This document shows positions 39,375-48,374 of a DNA stretch of 64,000 bases, in pieces. Source of the stretch: CAYFPX01 sp964519895 (GTDB lineage Bacteria; Myxococcota_A; UBA796; CAJQPC01); assembly GCA_964519895.1 (NCBI GenBank), contig CAZFLE010000001.1, positions 124,001 to 188,000 of the forward strand, in the 5' to 3' direction. A model generated the notes under the pieces. It searched no databases and was not told the DNA's origin. It saw nothing but the letters and a program-made list of their open reading frames with translations. Position 1 is the stretch's first letter. Each line of letters starts with the position of its first letter. The translations under genes and the position numbers were made by a program.

Positions 39375-40655
39375 TCACCGCAGCCAGCCGCCACACCCGC
39401 CTCCGACCAGGGGCTCCAGGATCGCCTCGACCTCGATCAGGGAGTCCACCATCGCATCGCCCTCCTCGCTTCGCGCATAGCCGCCCAGGATCCAGAGGCG
39501 GCCCTGGGCGGCGATCAGCCGGGTATTGTCCAGGTTGTCGCCCGGCAGGGGTCCGAGGGCCCAGCGGTCTTCCGCCAGGTCGTACCCGAGCAGCCAGGTG
39601 GTCTCGTCCCAGACGAAGTCCTCCTCGGTCCCGTCGCCCGCAGGCAGGTAGTCCACCAGCCTGCGCTCGGCGTGCACCCAGGCCGTGTTGCCCAGGTGCG
39701 TGCCGCTGGCAGTGCCGACCGCGATCGGGGGCTCGACGAAGCGGAAGCGCTCATCGGTGTCCGCGACGAAGATCTCGGCCTGCTCCTGGGGCCAGGTGAT
39801 GTCCTGGTCGACGCCCTCGATGGCCAGACCCCCGGTGACCAGGGCGAAGTCGTCGCCAGAAGAGACCGCGCCCGCGTTGCGCCCTTGCCGCAGCTCGTAG
39901 CGGTCGTCGACCGACCAGGTCAACGTCTCGGGGTCGAAGACCTCGGTGGACCGGACCGAACACTGGAACGCGACGACCTCGGCGCCGTCCTGGCTGTATC
40001 CGCACTGCTGGGCGATCGGCAGGGGGTCGTTGCCGTAGCCCGGATAGTAGTTTCCGGAAACGATAGCCAGCTGTCCTCCCTCCAGGAGGGCAAAAGAAGC
40101 GCCGGTGCGAGGGATCGTGGCGTGGTGGGCGCTCCAGCTGCCGGTGCCGGCCTCGAACGCCGCCAGGTCCAGCACCCAGACGGTGGCCACGATGTCGGCC
40201 CCCAGCCAGGTCTGGTCGTCGGTCTTGTCCGGCAGGTCCCAGGCGGCGCGAACCGCTTCGTCGCTGGCGTCCAGGATGTCCCTGGGGCTGTACCAGGAGG
40301 GGATCGCGGCCCCGTCTCCCAGCCAGATGTTGCCGCCCTGGACCAGCAGCAGGCCATCGTAGACGATGGCACTGCTGCCCCCTGAGAGGAAGTCGAGGGG
40401 GGGAAGAAGCTCTGCACTCTCGACCCCCGAGGGGTCCAGGCGGTGGCCGTCTTCGAGGAAGCTGGCGTGACCCTCCTCGAAGTCCAGGTCCTGGCCCAGC
40501 AGGTGGTACAGATAGTGGCCGTCGGACGCCGCCGCCGCATTCTGACGAGGTGGAACGAGCTCGGGACCGGCGGTCAGGGTGACGGTGAGGGTGCGCTCCG
40601 AAGGACTGGAGCCGCCCAGCAGCAAGAAGAACAACCAGAGGGGACCTGGACTCAT
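39375..40655 (-). CDS. secreted Kelch-like beta-propeller protein
   Basis: 426 residues with an N-terminal signal peptide (PGPLWLFFLLLGGSS, cut near residue 17). The body is a series of beta-rich repeats of roughly 45-60 residues with motifs such as 'LLVQGGNIWLGDG', 'LAIVSGNYYPGYGND', 'FALVTGGLAIEGVDQ' and 'RLWILGGYARSE'. Such GG-type turns after a hydrophobic strand are the hallmark of Kelch or galactose-oxidase-like propellers. No catalytic set is visible. Its ATG overlaps the stop of the caspase-like gene (ATGA), so it is the last gene of the sigma-like operon; an exported binding partner or substrate of the caspase-like protein is a reasonable inference. Confidence 0.75.
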   Translation of the reverse strand: MSPGPLWLFFLLLGGSSPSERTLTVTLTAGPELVPPRQNAAAASDGHYLYHLLGQDLDFEEGHASFLEDGHRLDPSGVESAELLPPLDFLSGGSSAIVYDGLLLVQGGNIWLGDGAAIPSWYSPRDILDASDEAVRAAWDLPDKTDDQTWLGADIVATVWVLDLAAFEAGTGSWSAHHATIPRTGASFALLEGGQLAIVSGNYYPGYGNDPLPIAQQCGYSQDGAEVVAFQCSVRSTEVFDPETLTWSVDDRYELRQGRNAGAVSSGDDFALVTGGLAIEGVDQDITWPQEQAEIFVADTDERFRFVEPPIAVGTASGTHLGNTAWVHAERRLVDYLPAGDGTEEDFVWDETTWLLGYDLAEDRWALGPLPGDNLDNTRLIAAQGRLWILGGYARSEEGDAMVDSLIEVEAILEPLVGGGCGGWLR

Positions 40656-42388
40656 CGCAACCTCCTGCCGATGTGGAAGGACCCCTGGAGGTCCGAGCGG
40701 GCCTGGACCACGCCGTCGATCTCGACGCCGTTGACCTGGGCCTGGGCGCTGCCGCCGAGGACCCAGTGGGTGCCGCGCATCCAGTCCACCGCCAGTCGGG
40801 CACCGACCACGGGCGTGACCAGCTGGAGCGGGGTCACCTGGGGGCCGGCGCCGGTCGCTTCGTGAACCCGCTTCAGGGCGGTGTAGCCGGCGACGGGTCC
40901 GGCGGAGAGCTCGAAGCGCGGTGTGCGGATCGTGCCGCGCACGCCTAGGGTCCCGGACAGGATGGTGGTGGTTGTGTCGTGGGAGGTCCCGAAGACCTGG
41001 GTCTGGCCCTGGGCCTGGCCGCCCGACACGTCGGCGTCGAGCATCCAGGTCCGGTCGCCGGTCGCGACTGGAAGGGACAGCCTCACGCCCACTAGCGGCC
41101 CGGGCCCCAGCACGTGGGCCGCGAGCTCGGGATCTGCCCACACCCGGGCGCCAGCCCAGGCATAGAGGGTCACAAACTCCGTGCGCTTGGCCAGTCGATC
41201 CAGCGACAGGGTCTCGCCGGGACGCACACGAAAGGAGCCCCGATAGACCACCCGGTCCGTGTCCCGCTCCTGGATGACCTGGCGCCAGTAGAAGCCCGGC
41301 TCCAGCACGACCAGGTCCAAGGTCGGGCCGTCCATCCCGTCGTCGGTGTCGCCTTTGGGCCCGGCTGTCGGAGCCACCCGGTAGGGACGGCCCTCGTTCA
41401 GCGACTGGACGTAGCTCAGGACGGGATCCCGCAGCCTGGGCGTCAGCATGACCTCGTGCAGGTCCAAGGCGGCGCCGCTGTACGCCATGTGCTGCTGTTC
41501 GCGACCGGGGAGCTGGTCCAGGTGCGCGACGGCGTACTTGAAGGCCTCATAGGCCGACACGCCCCCGTCCTGGTTCCGGTCGATGGTCGCCAGCCGATCG
41601 TGGTTCGGGCTGCCCGGCTGGACCGACCGCAGGGCTTCGACGAGCAGGTGGGTGAAGTGGTCCTGGAACTGGCGGTCCTGGTAAGCCGCCCCATAGGCGC
41701 CGATGACCGCGTCGGCGCGGCCGGCGTCGTAGGGGTCGACGGCGAGCACGGTGGGCTGTAGAGGCGCGCCCGGTCCCTCGCCGTCGCACAGCGCCTTGAT
41801 CAGGGCCCACTCCTTGGACTTCAGACCCCGCATGGCGGTCTTGAGCCTGGACATGTCGAAGCCCAGGGTGTGGCCTTCGTCCAAGCCGCCCACGCCGGCC
41901 CGGTAGACCGTGTCCGAGGTCACCAGGTAGCGCTTGCCGTTGGCGTGCTGGTAGCCGTGGCTGGACACATACAGCAGGGCCAGGTCGGCGCCGGCTGCCC
42001 GCCGCTGGAAGGTCTCCAGGTGGCCGCTCAGCGCACCGCTCGTGGTGCCCGGCAGGATCTGGATGCGCGACGCGATGTCCTGGGTCGGGGCTTGGCGGCG
42101 AAGCTCCTGGGCCAGCAGGTCCGCGTTGCCCACCACCAGGACCTGATCGAATGCACCCACGGCGGGGTCCGCGAGGGCCAGCGCCAGCTTGATGGCGTCG
42201 ATGTGGCAATTCTCGAGGGGGGCCCAGCCGGGCTGGAAGCCGGTGATGCCGATCACCAGGGCGACGCGCCTGCGGGACTCCACGTGATCCCGCACCTTCT
42301 GGTCGCCGGGCGCTGGCCCAGGATCCTGGGCGAGGGCGGTCGAGCCGGTGAGGCCCAGGAGGGACCACAGAATGAGCAGGGTCTTCAT
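40652..42388 (-). CDS. secreted caspase-like (C14 fold) protease with beta-barrel-like C-terminus
   Basis: 578 residues with a signal peptide (KTLLILWSLLGLTGSTALA). A caspase-haemoglobinase fold covers about 40-310: strand 1 RVALVIGITGF, 'LENCHIDAIKLALAL', the His in LLYVSSHGYQ (about residue 147) and the presumed nucleophile Cys in ALIKALCDGEG (about 196), where most family members have D-x-C. The C-terminal 190 residues read like an outer-membrane beta barrel ('GPLVGVRLSLPVATGDRTWMLDADV', 'VRGTIRTPRFELSAGPVAGYTAL'), ending in the aromatic-free HIGRRLR. The gene overlaps both neighbours by ATGA. It is the proteolytic member of a sigma-anti-sigma-caspase operon. The altered Cys context makes activity less certain than in the paralogue at 56182-57879. 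Confidence 0.8.
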   Translation of the reverse strand: MKTLLILWSLLGLTGSTALAQDPGPAPGDQKVRDHVESRRRVALVIGITGFQPGWAPLENCHIDAIKLALALADPAVGAFDQVLVVGNADLLAQELRRQAPTQDIASRIQILPGTTSGALSGHLETFQRRAAGADLALLYVSSHGYQHANGKRYLVTSDTVYRAGVGGLDEGHTLGFDMSRLKTAMRGLKSKEWALIKALCDGEGPGAPLQPTVLAVDPYDAGRADAVIGAYGAAYQDRQFQDHFTHLLVEALRSVQPGSPNHDRLATIDRNQDGGVSAYEAFKYAVAHLDQLPGREQQHMAYSGAALDLHEVMLTPRLRDPVLSYVQSLNEGRPYRVAPTAGPKGDTDDGMDGPTLDLVVLEPGFYWRQVIQERDTDRVVYRGSFRVRPGETLSLDRLAKRTEFVTLYAWAGARVWADPELAAHVLGPGPLVGVRLSLPVATGDRTWMLDADVSGGQAQGQTQVFGTSHDTTTTILSGTLGVRGTIRTPRFELSAGPVAGYTALKRVHEATGAGPQVTPLQLVTPVVGARLAVDWMRGTHWVLGGSAQAQVNGVEIDGVVQARSDLQGSFHIGRRLR

Positions 42389-43203
42389 GGGCCCTCCACC
42401 ACGAGCTCGAGCTCGCCCAGGGCCAGGAGGCCAAAGGGTGCGCCGCCCGTCGGATTGGCCGGCGCTGCGCCTTGCCCGACGGAGTCCGTGACCCAGACGA
42501 GGAGCCGGTGGGATCCGGGACCGCCAGTCAGGGGGATGCGCAGCACCTGGTCGTCGGGGTCGGTGGTGCCGTTCCGGGTCATCAGCCCGGCGCGGCCGTC
42601 CCACCGCAGCGACGACGCGCCGTCGGCGGGGTGGGCCAGCCGGCGTGCGCCGTCAGGGGACTCGTGCACAATGGTCACCCAGCCCGCCGGGCCGCTGTCG
42701 AGCTGCACCGTCAGGCTCCAGGCGCCCGGCGGCAGGGGTCTCTCCGGGCCGACGACGGTCCGGATGTTCCCGGCGGGCTCCACGGCGTGGCCCACGATCA
42801 GGAGCGCCGAGAGATCGTCTGCGCCCTTGAAGCCGGGCTCCGGGGCGTCCGGCGTCCCGATCAGCCCGACCGTGCCCAGCAGCAGGGCCGCCATCGCCAC
42901 CTGCCAGGTCGTGCGCCGGTACCAGGGAGGGGTCTCGTCCCACGACAGCCCGCGTGCCTTGCGGGCTTCGGCCATGCGGCTGCTCATCTGCGCGATGGGC
43001 GGCCTGGGCGGATGGGCGGGCGCCTGGGGGTGGGTCTCCTCCAGGAGGCGGTCGTGGAAGCTGGCGAGCCTTCGGTCCATCTCCTGGCGCTGGGCGTCGG
43101 TGATCGCGACGGGCTCGCGCATGCGCGTCCGCAGGTCCTCTTCCTGGTCCAGGTAGGCGTCCAGGTCTGCGTCGGTGAGCCCAGGGGGCTGTTCGGGGCT
43201 CAT
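42385..43203 (-). CDS. single-pass membrane protein, putative anti-sigma factor
   Basis: 272 residues. A charged N-terminal part of about 100 residues (SPEQPPGLTDADLDAYLDQEEDLRTR at the start) contains no zinc motif. One membrane helix lies near 102-118 (VAMAALLLGTVGLIG), and a beta-rich extracytoplasmic domain of about 150 residues contains phrases such as 'PPGAWSLTVQLDSGPAGWVTIVHE' and 'HRLLVWVTDSVGQG'. Both ends overlap the neighbouring genes (sigma-like upstream, caspase-like downstream) by ATGA. Topology and order match the proteins at 1114-1671 and 55496-56194. An anti-sigma or signal-transducing role is inferred from this conserved position. Confidence 0.65.
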   Translation of the reverse strand: MSPEQPPGLTDADLDAYLDQEEDLRTRMREPVAITDAQRQEMDRRLASFHDRLLEETHPQAPAHPPRPPIAQMSSRMAEARKARGLSWDETPPWYRRTTWQVAMAALLLGTVGLIGTPDAPEPGFKGADDLSALLIVGHAVEPAGNIRTVVGPERPLPPGAWSLTVQLDSGPAGWVTIVHESPDGARRLAHPADGASSLRWDGRAGLMTRNGTTDPDDQVLRIPLTGGPGSHRLLVWVTDSVGQGAAPANPTGGAPFGLLALGELELVVEGP

Positions 43204-43961
43204 GAGCTGCGATCCATGCGGATGATGTGCAGGGTGTGTTCGGTCAGGTTGGGCACGGTCTCCGGACGGGGCTCCAGGCCCTCCCGGACGCGCATCTGCT
43301 GCGCTGCCGCCTCCACCGCTTGGCTGAGCAGCACGAACAGGAAGTCCCACAGGTCCTGGTAGGGCGGCCCCGGGTCCTCCAGCCCGAGCCGGGCACAGGC
43401 GCTCTGGGTGACCCTGCGCAGGGCCGCCCGCTTCGCCGCTCGCAGGCGATCCGGGGTCTTCCCGACAAAGGCCGTCGGCCTCAGGCGCGCGGCGGTGTGG
43501 TGGACCAGGGCCTCTGCCTCGGCCTGGGAGCAGGTCAGCACCGACTCCAGCAGCACGGGCTCGAGCTCGCTGAAGAGCGCGGCCCAGTCGGGCCCAGCCG
43601 TGGCCGAGGGCCCGGGCACCTTGTGGGCTGCCGTGCTGCGCAGGCCCCGTTGCCGGCGTTCCCGCCGTGCCTGGTTGCGGCCCCGCTCGAAGGCCCTGGT
43701 CCAGAACCACAGGCGGGTCGAGCGCCGCTCGTGGTCGTTCCAGCAGAGGTAGTAGGCGTCGGCATCCATCAGGAGCTCCTGGGCGATGTCGTCGGCGCTG
43801 GGCGAGACCTGCCCGAGCCCCTTGACCGCTCCGTGCCAACAGGTGTGGAAGAGGTCCATGTACAGGGCCTCCCACGCGGCCTTGGCCACGTGCGCGTGCC
43901 GGTCGAAGAGCATCTTCTCCAGCTGGGAACAGAGCGCCGGTTCGTCCATCGAGCTGCCCAT
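43200..43961 (-). CDS. divergent sigma-70-like protein
   Basis: 253 residues, longer than ECF sigma factors. Residues about 25-105 resemble region 2: 'WEALYMDLFHTCWHGAVKG', 'SADDIAQELLMDADAYYLCWND' (compare AEDALQETFIRVHRHR in the ECF factor at 1664-2236) and 'TRLWFWTRAFERGRNQARRERR'. A possible region 4 follows at about 130-190: 'PVLLESVLTCSQAEAEALVHHTA' and 'TPDRLRAAKRAALRRV', which has the spacing of a recognition helix. Start at ATG 43961 with GGGAGG seven bases upstream. It is the first gene of an operon with the putative anti-sigma and the caspase-like protease. The sigma call is supported mainly by gene order; it may be a sigma-like regulator. Confidence 0.55.
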   Translation of the reverse strand: MGSSMDEPALCSQLEKMLFDRHAHVAKAAWEALYMDLFHTCWHGAVKGLGQVSPSADDIAQELLMDADAYYLCWNDHERRSTRLWFWTRAFERGRNQARRERRQRGLRSTAAHKVPGPSATAGPDWAALFSELEPVLLESVLTCSQAEAEALVHHTAARLRPTAFVGKTPDRLRAAKRAALRRVTQSACARLGLEDPGPPYQDLWDFLFVLLSQAVEAAAQQMRVREGLEPRPETVPNLTEHTLHIIRMDRSS

Positions 43962-44096
43962 CTCGGGTCCTCCCGTGGGAAGCCGAGTTCTCAGCCTCCA
44001 TCTTAGGAGGGCACCAGGATCGGGCCGCGTGAGGAAGAAGATCGAGAATTTCCAGGAGCCCGGCGCGAGCGGCTCGCCCCAGGCTCCCGGAAGCGG

Positions 44097-44894
44097 TCAG
44101 AGCATGCACACAAAGGGCAGGGTCGCGGACCCGTGGTAGTCGTTCCACGTGTAGCCCTGGCTGGCGTTGTTCAGCGCCAGGTGGTCCTCGCCCGACCCGC
44201 TCTCGTTGGGCTCGCCGGCGTTCCAGTTCTCGTAGCTCCACACGAAGCCCGAGATCCAGGTCCACGTGCCTTCGCTCGCGGCGTCGGTGCCCCCGAGCCA
44301 CGCCATCTCCCAGGCGCCGGTGTCCCAGCCCAGGCCGTCGGCCGTGGTCGCGATGAAGTCGTTGTGGGCGCTGTCAGCGACCGTGGCCAGAGCACCACCC
44401 AGGTCGGTGCAGGCGTCTGAAGCCGTCTGCCAGTCGACCCGGTCCTCACAGAACAGGTGGGAGATGCCGCCATAGGTGGTCTCCGTGCAGGTGTAGGTCG
44501 AGGTGTCGATGTCCAGGTAGCGCACGTCGGACGTGACGATGCCGGCGACCGAGCGGCCCTGGGCGCGGTAGTAGACCCCGCTGGACCAGGTGCTGACCGA
44601 CAGGACGTCCCACGCCGGGTCCGGGAACCGATGGGCCGGACCGCTGGCCCAGGCTGTCGACGCGGTGTCGCCGACGAAGGTGCCGGACGGGGAGACCTGG
44701 ATCCGAAGCTGCGGACAGTTGCTGCGGAGGAGGAAGGCTGGATTGGCGCTGAGGGTGGCCCCGTCAGCCGGGCTCATCAGCAAGACGCCGCAGGGGGCGG
44801 CCTGGGCCAGCGCGGGAGCGGGGAGGACGGCGATGAGAAGACCGGCGATGGCGGCCCACAGGGTCAGGAGGTTGCGCAGAAAGTGGACGGACAT
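44097..44894 (-). CDS. secreted C-type lectin domain protein
   Basis: 265 residues with a signal peptide (LLTLWAAIAGLLIAVLPAPA, cut near ALA-QAA). Residues about 35-135 form an Ig-like beta domain. The C-terminal 120 residues are a C-type lectin: 'CEDRVDWQTASDACTDLGGALATVADSAHN', 'MAWLGGTDAASEGTWTW' (the WIGG strand), 'EPNESGSGEDHLAL' (an EPN-type mannose site followed by the ED pair) and 'WNDYHGSATLPFVCML' with the last Cys. EPN and WND are the calcium and sugar ligands. Only the order of Cys is slightly reduced. It is a secreted lectin, monocistronic, on the strand opposite the rhomboid gene. Confidence 0.85.
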   Translation of the reverse strand: MSVHFLRNLLTLWAAIAGLLIAVLPAPALAQAAPCGVLLMSPADGATLSANPAFLLRSNCPQLRIQVSPSGTFVGDTASTAWASGPAHRFPDPAWDVLSVSTWSSGVYYRAQGRSVAGIVTSDVRYLDIDTSTYTCTETTYGGISHLFCEDRVDWQTASDACTDLGGALATVADSAHNDFIATTADGLGWDTGAWEMAWLGGTDAASEGTWTWISGFVWSYENWNAGEPNESGSGEDHLALNNASQGYTWNDYHGSATLPFVCML

Positions 44895-45043
44895 GGTGTC
44901 GCTCCGGTCATCGGGGTCTGGGCGCCAGCGGATTGCTGGCCCTCTGTCTCCGTCTGGCCGTCAGCGCCCCCGTCCGTGAGGGGCCAGGATGCAGTTTTTC
45001 TGGCGTCGCTCTGACCGGCTCCTCACCCGGATACACCCCCCCC

Positions 45044-45874
45044 ATGGGCCCAGCCCGCCGTCAGCCCCCCAGCTTCGAGGCCATCTTCCTGGGCGAGGCC
45101 CTGGACCGCGAAGCCGCCCTGGACGCCTTCGTCGGCGGCCTGAGCTGGCGGCCGCTGGTCACGCTGAGCCTGTGCGCAGCCCTGCTGGTGATCCACGTCG
45201 GCGTGGGGTGGCTGGACTACGCCACGGGGCAGTTCAGCTTCCTGGGTTCTTTGGTCTGGGCCCGGACCCCGGAGTCGCTGATGGCCGCCGGTGGGCGTCT
45301 GTCCGAAGCGGTCGCCATCGGGCAGAGCTGGCGGCTGGTCACCTGTGTGCTCCTGCACGCCGACTGGCTCCACCTGGGCCTCAATGGGGTGGCCCTGTAC
45401 GGCCTGGGTCGGATCGCCGAGGCCATCTTCGGCCGGGCCCGGCTGCTCGCGCTGTTCCTGGCCGCCGGGCTGGGCGGCGCGGTCCTGTCCCAGCTGGGCC
45501 CGGCGTCGATGAGCGTGGGCGCGTCGGGCGCGGTGTTCGGGCTGATGGGGGCCTGCATGGCTTTTGGGTTCCGCTATCGGACCGTGCTGCCCCACGACCT
45601 GCGGCTGCTGCTGGTGCGCGGCCTGACCCCGTGGGTGGTGCTGAACCTGCTCATCGGCTTCAGCGTGCCGCGCATCGACAACCTGGGCCACATCGGGGGC
45701 CTGCTGACGGGCGCTGTGGTCGGCCTCTTGCTGCGGGACCGCATCATCCCCGGCGAGCCGGAACAGAGCGACAGCCGGGGGGGCGCCATCGCGGGTCTGT
45801 GCGTGGGCATCCTGTGCTGGAGCCTGATGAACGCCAGCTGGAGCGTGCTCGCGGCGCTGGAGCGCGGGGGCTGA
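45044..45874 (+). CDS. rhomboid-family intramembrane serine protease
   Basis: 276 residues from ATG 45044 (an upstream open frame from 44933 is not supported). About seven membrane helices. The rhomboid core shows 'LLHADWLHLGLNGVALYGLG' (L1 loop/TM2 with the HxxxxN-type start), the catalytic Ser in SVGASGAVFGLMG (GASG) and the catalytic His in NLGHIGGLLTGAVVG. These are all the residues needed for activity. It would cleave transmembrane segments of other membrane proteins; the membrane anti-sigma-like proteins in this window are possible substrates, though nothing in the sequence links them directly. The 86-bp repeat follows right after its stop. Confidence 0.93.
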   Translation: MGPARRQPPSFEAIFLGEALDREAALDAFVGGLSWRPLVTLSLCAALLVIHVGVGWLDYATGQFSFLGSLVWARTPESLMAAGGRLSEAVAIGQSWRLVTCVLLHADWLHLGLNGVALYGLGRIAEAIFGRARLLALFLAAGLGGAVLSQLGPASMSVGASGAVFGLMGACMAFGFRYRTVLPHDLRLLLVRGLTPWVVLNLLIGFSVPRIDNLGHIGGLLTGAVVGLLLRDRIIPGEPEQSDSRGGAIAGLCVGILCWSLMNASWSVLAALERGG

Positions 45875-45908
45875 GAAACAGGGGAGAAACAGGGGAGGAA
45901 ACAGGGGG
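45875..45908. repeat. tandem GAAACAGGGG units leading into the dispersed repeat
   Basis: GAAACAGGGG occurs at 45875, 45886, 45898 and again as the first bases of the dispersed repeat at 45909, at 11-12 base spacing, directly after the rhomboid stop codon. It is absent before copy 1 at 11569, where only one unit is found, so it probably arose by slippage or end duplication at this copy. Confidence 0.7.
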
Positions 45909-45994
45909 GAAACAGGGGTCAGGAACCTTTTGTTAAGCATTAATACGGCGATGATGGATCGTTGTGATAGGCGATAATGGGTTCGGGGCATGAC
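45909..45994. repeat. 86-bp dispersed repeat with conserved ends (copy 2)
   Basis: The 34-base block 45909-45942 is identical to 11569-11602, and CGGGGCATGAC (45984-45994) recurs after the same 41 bases. The middle is similar to copy 1 only in parts, such as TTRTGA-TAG. It fills the gap between the convergent rhomboid and metallophosphatase genes. Confidence 0.75.
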
Positions 45995-46000
45995 TCTGGT

Positions 46001-48313
46001 TTAGGCCCTACGTCGCCTGGCGGCGCCCAGGAGCCCGGCCCACACCCACCAGACCCCGCTGCCCCCCAGGCCCCCGGACGAGCAGCCGCAGTCATCGGTG
46101 GTCTCGGGTGGCAGCTCACCGGTGGGCTGGCCGCCCGTGGGTCCGGTATCGGTCGCCGCGCTGTCCTGGGTGCCCGTCTCGCCGCCGGTGTCGACAGTCG
46201 CGGTGTCCCCGGTGTCCCCGGTGTCCCCGGTCCCGCCGTCCCACCGCGCACAGTCCGTGCCGGCCGGTCCCAGCCGCACCGACACGGCGTCGAAGTAGCT
46301 GTCGTTGTCGGTGCCGGCGTTGCGTGTGCCGGTGAGCACGACGTCGATGCTGCGGGTGCCAGAGGGCACCTCTGCCCCCAGATCGGCCACCGTCCACGTG
46401 CTGACGGCGCTGCCCCCCAAGGGCCCGCGGCCCAGCTCGTCGCCCTTGGCGCCGAGGAACACCAGCTGGGCCTGGGGCAGGTCGCTCCCGCTCCAGTCGG
46501 CCATCGCGGCGCTGGCATGGGCCACGACGGCCTGGTCGTCGATGGCGTCGGCGTGCTCGGAGACGTCCAGGCTCTGCACCACCTGGGCAAACGCGGTGCT
46601 CTCACACAGACCCCCCACCGCGAAGTAGCGCTCGCCCTCGTACGGCGCGACGCCGCCGCACTCGCCATCGCCCAGTGCCTCGAACACCCCCTCGACCACC
46701 GTCCAGCCCTCGGTCCCGGACTCGGCGCCGCCGTTGACGACCAGCTCACCCCCCAGGCTCGAGCTCCCGGTCTCGAAGGCCTGGCCGACGGACCACTCGC
46801 TCCAGGCCAGGCCCTGGTCCCGGTACCGGACCCGCCAACACCAGCTCGCGTCCGCCACCAGGCTGCGCACCTCTTCGTCGGTGAGCGCGTCCGACGCCTG
46901 CAGGTCCACGTCGAACCACCAGTTCTCGTGCTGGATCCAGCGATCGACCAGCGGGTCACTCCAGTCGTCACAGGACGTGCTGACCTGCCAGTGGCTGGCG
47001 CCGTGGCCCTCGCCGCCGGTGTCTGCAAAGGGCGTGGCCTCCAACGCCACGCAGTCCGGATCCACCACCTCATCGACCGGAAAGCGCGCCACCGGGGTCT
47101 CCGGCGCAGTGCCGTGGCGGTACACGGTCAGCGCATCGACCAGCACGTTGTCCCGAGGGGTGGTCTCGTCACCCCGGGTGATCCGCCTCAGGGTCAGGGA
47201 TGGATCGTCCCCCGCGTCCACGTCGATCAGGGAGAAGCCGTACTCGTCGAAGGTGACGCTGAACTCGTCGTAGTCCGCCTGTTCGTACTCGCCCCAGTAG
47301 TCGATGTTGCCGCCAGCGGTCGCCACGTTGACCCACAGGTGCGCGGTGTCCCTGGACTGGCCCCGCGAGTAGCCGTGGGTGTGTCCGAAGAGGTGCAGGC
47401 TGGGCTTGCCGCAGGTGCTGGTGAAGGTCTCGAGCCGGGCCACTACGTCGACGGTGAACGCGGACTCGCCGGGCACCCACAGCTCGCTGAGCGCCGGGTG
47501 GTGGAGCTGGGCCAGCACGAAGTCCAAGGCGTCGTCGCCACAGGCGTCGGCCAGCACACCGTCCAGCCACGCCAGCTGCTCCGGGCCGTCGTAGCCGGAG
47601 TTCGAGTCCAGGCCGACCACCCGCAGGTTGCCGTGGTCGGCCCACCACCAGTGCTCCTCGACGCCCGCGGTGCCGTTCTCCGGCAGGGTGAAGAGCTCGA
47701 AGAAGTAGGGGCTGTCGGCCTCGTGGTTACCGGGCACCGGGTAGCTCGCCACCCGCTCGAACAGACGGGCCCCCGGCTCGAAGTACGTCTCGGCAAAGCT
47801 GCCGTAGTCCCACCCCCAGTCGACCAGATCGCCCGGGATCAGGACCAGGTCCAGCGCCTGGTCGATGTCCAGCCCGGTCTCGGCCTCGACGTAGGGCACG
47901 ACGCCGTCCTCGACGAGCTCCCGGAACTTGTCGGGGTTGCCGGGGTCGATCTGCATGTCGCTCATCGCCACCAGGGACACGCCGGCGTCGTCGCCCGGGC
48001 CGGGGGGCAGCGTGAAGGCCGCCGTGTCGGTGGTCACGGTGCCGGTGACCACCCGGTAGTAGATCCGCTCGCCGGGGGTGAGCCCGTTCAGGGTGGCGAC
48101 GTGGTGCACGCCCCCGCCGCTGCTGGCGCTGCTGGTCCCCGCCGTGTCGGCGTCGGGGCTCTCGCTGGTCCCCCAAAGCACCGTGCTCTCCGAGCCCGAG
48201 CTCGTCTCCCACCGCACGACGATGGAAGTGCCGGTGGGGTTCTGGAGGTAGGGCCCCGCCACGAGCTCCTGGCCCCAGGCGGAGGGGGTCAACAGCATGA
48301 GTGACAGCAGCAT
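46001..48313 (-). CDS. secreted metallophosphatase with MYXO-CTERM-like tail
   Basis: 770 residues. Signal peptide about 1-15 (LSLMLLTPSAWGQ). A fibronectin-like N-terminal domain of purple-acid-phosphatase type (about 20-100) precedes a calcineurin-like phosphoesterase: 'LVAMSDMQID' (metal Asp), 'LVLIPGDLVDWGWD' (GD), 'PVPGNHEADS' (GNHE), 'VLAQLHHPAL' and 'LHLFGHTHGYSRG' (GHxH). A C-terminal beta sandwich follows at about 480-700, then a Thr/Gly/Asp linker with TGDTGDTGDT, the Cys pair DDCGCSSGG, one membrane helix and RRRR. That tail is the MYXO-CTERM form of surface sorting signal. Likely a surface phosphoesterase. Confidence 0.9.
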   Translation of the reverse strand: MLLSLMLLTPSAWGQELVAGPYLQNPTGTSIVVRWETSSGSESTVLWGTSESPDADTAGTSSASSGGGVHHVATLNGLTPGERIYYRVVTGTVTTDTAAFTLPPGPGDDAGVSLVAMSDMQIDPGNPDKFRELVEDGVVPYVEAETGLDIDQALDLVLIPGDLVDWGWDYGSFAETYFEPGARLFERVASYPVPGNHEADSPYFFELFTLPENGTAGVEEHWWWADHGNLRVVGLDSNSGYDGPEQLAWLDGVLADACGDDALDFVLAQLHHPALSELWVPGESAFTVDVVARLETFTSTCGKPSLHLFGHTHGYSRGQSRDTAHLWVNVATAGGNIDYWGEYEQADYDEFSVTFDEYGFSLIDVDAGDDPSLTLRRITRGDETTPRDNVLVDALTVYRHGTAPETPVARFPVDEVVDPDCVALEATPFADTGGEGHGASHWQVSTSCDDWSDPLVDRWIQHENWWFDVDLQASDALTDEEVRSLVADASWCWRVRYRDQGLAWSEWSVGQAFETGSSSLGGELVVNGGAESGTEGWTVVEGVFEALGDGECGGVAPYEGERYFAVGGLCESTAFAQVVQSLDVSEHADAIDDQAVVAHASAAMADWSGSDLPQAQLVFLGAKGDELGRGPLGGSAVSTWTVADLGAEVPSGTRSIDVVLTGTRNAGTDNDSYFDAVSVRLGPAGTDCARWDGGTGDTGDTGDTATVDTGGETGTQDSAATDTGPTGGQPTGELPPETTDDCGCSSGGLGGSGVWWVWAGLLGAARRRRA

Positions 48314-48374
48314 GGCGCCCCTTCAGAGGTCGGAGCCTATCAGCGGGATCGGCTGGGATCGCTAAGGTGGCGGG

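Noticed and set aside
44933..45043. N-terminal extension of the rhomboid protein
   Set aside because: The extra 37 residues have no signal or rhomboid feature; the ATG at 45044 lies just before the conserved part.
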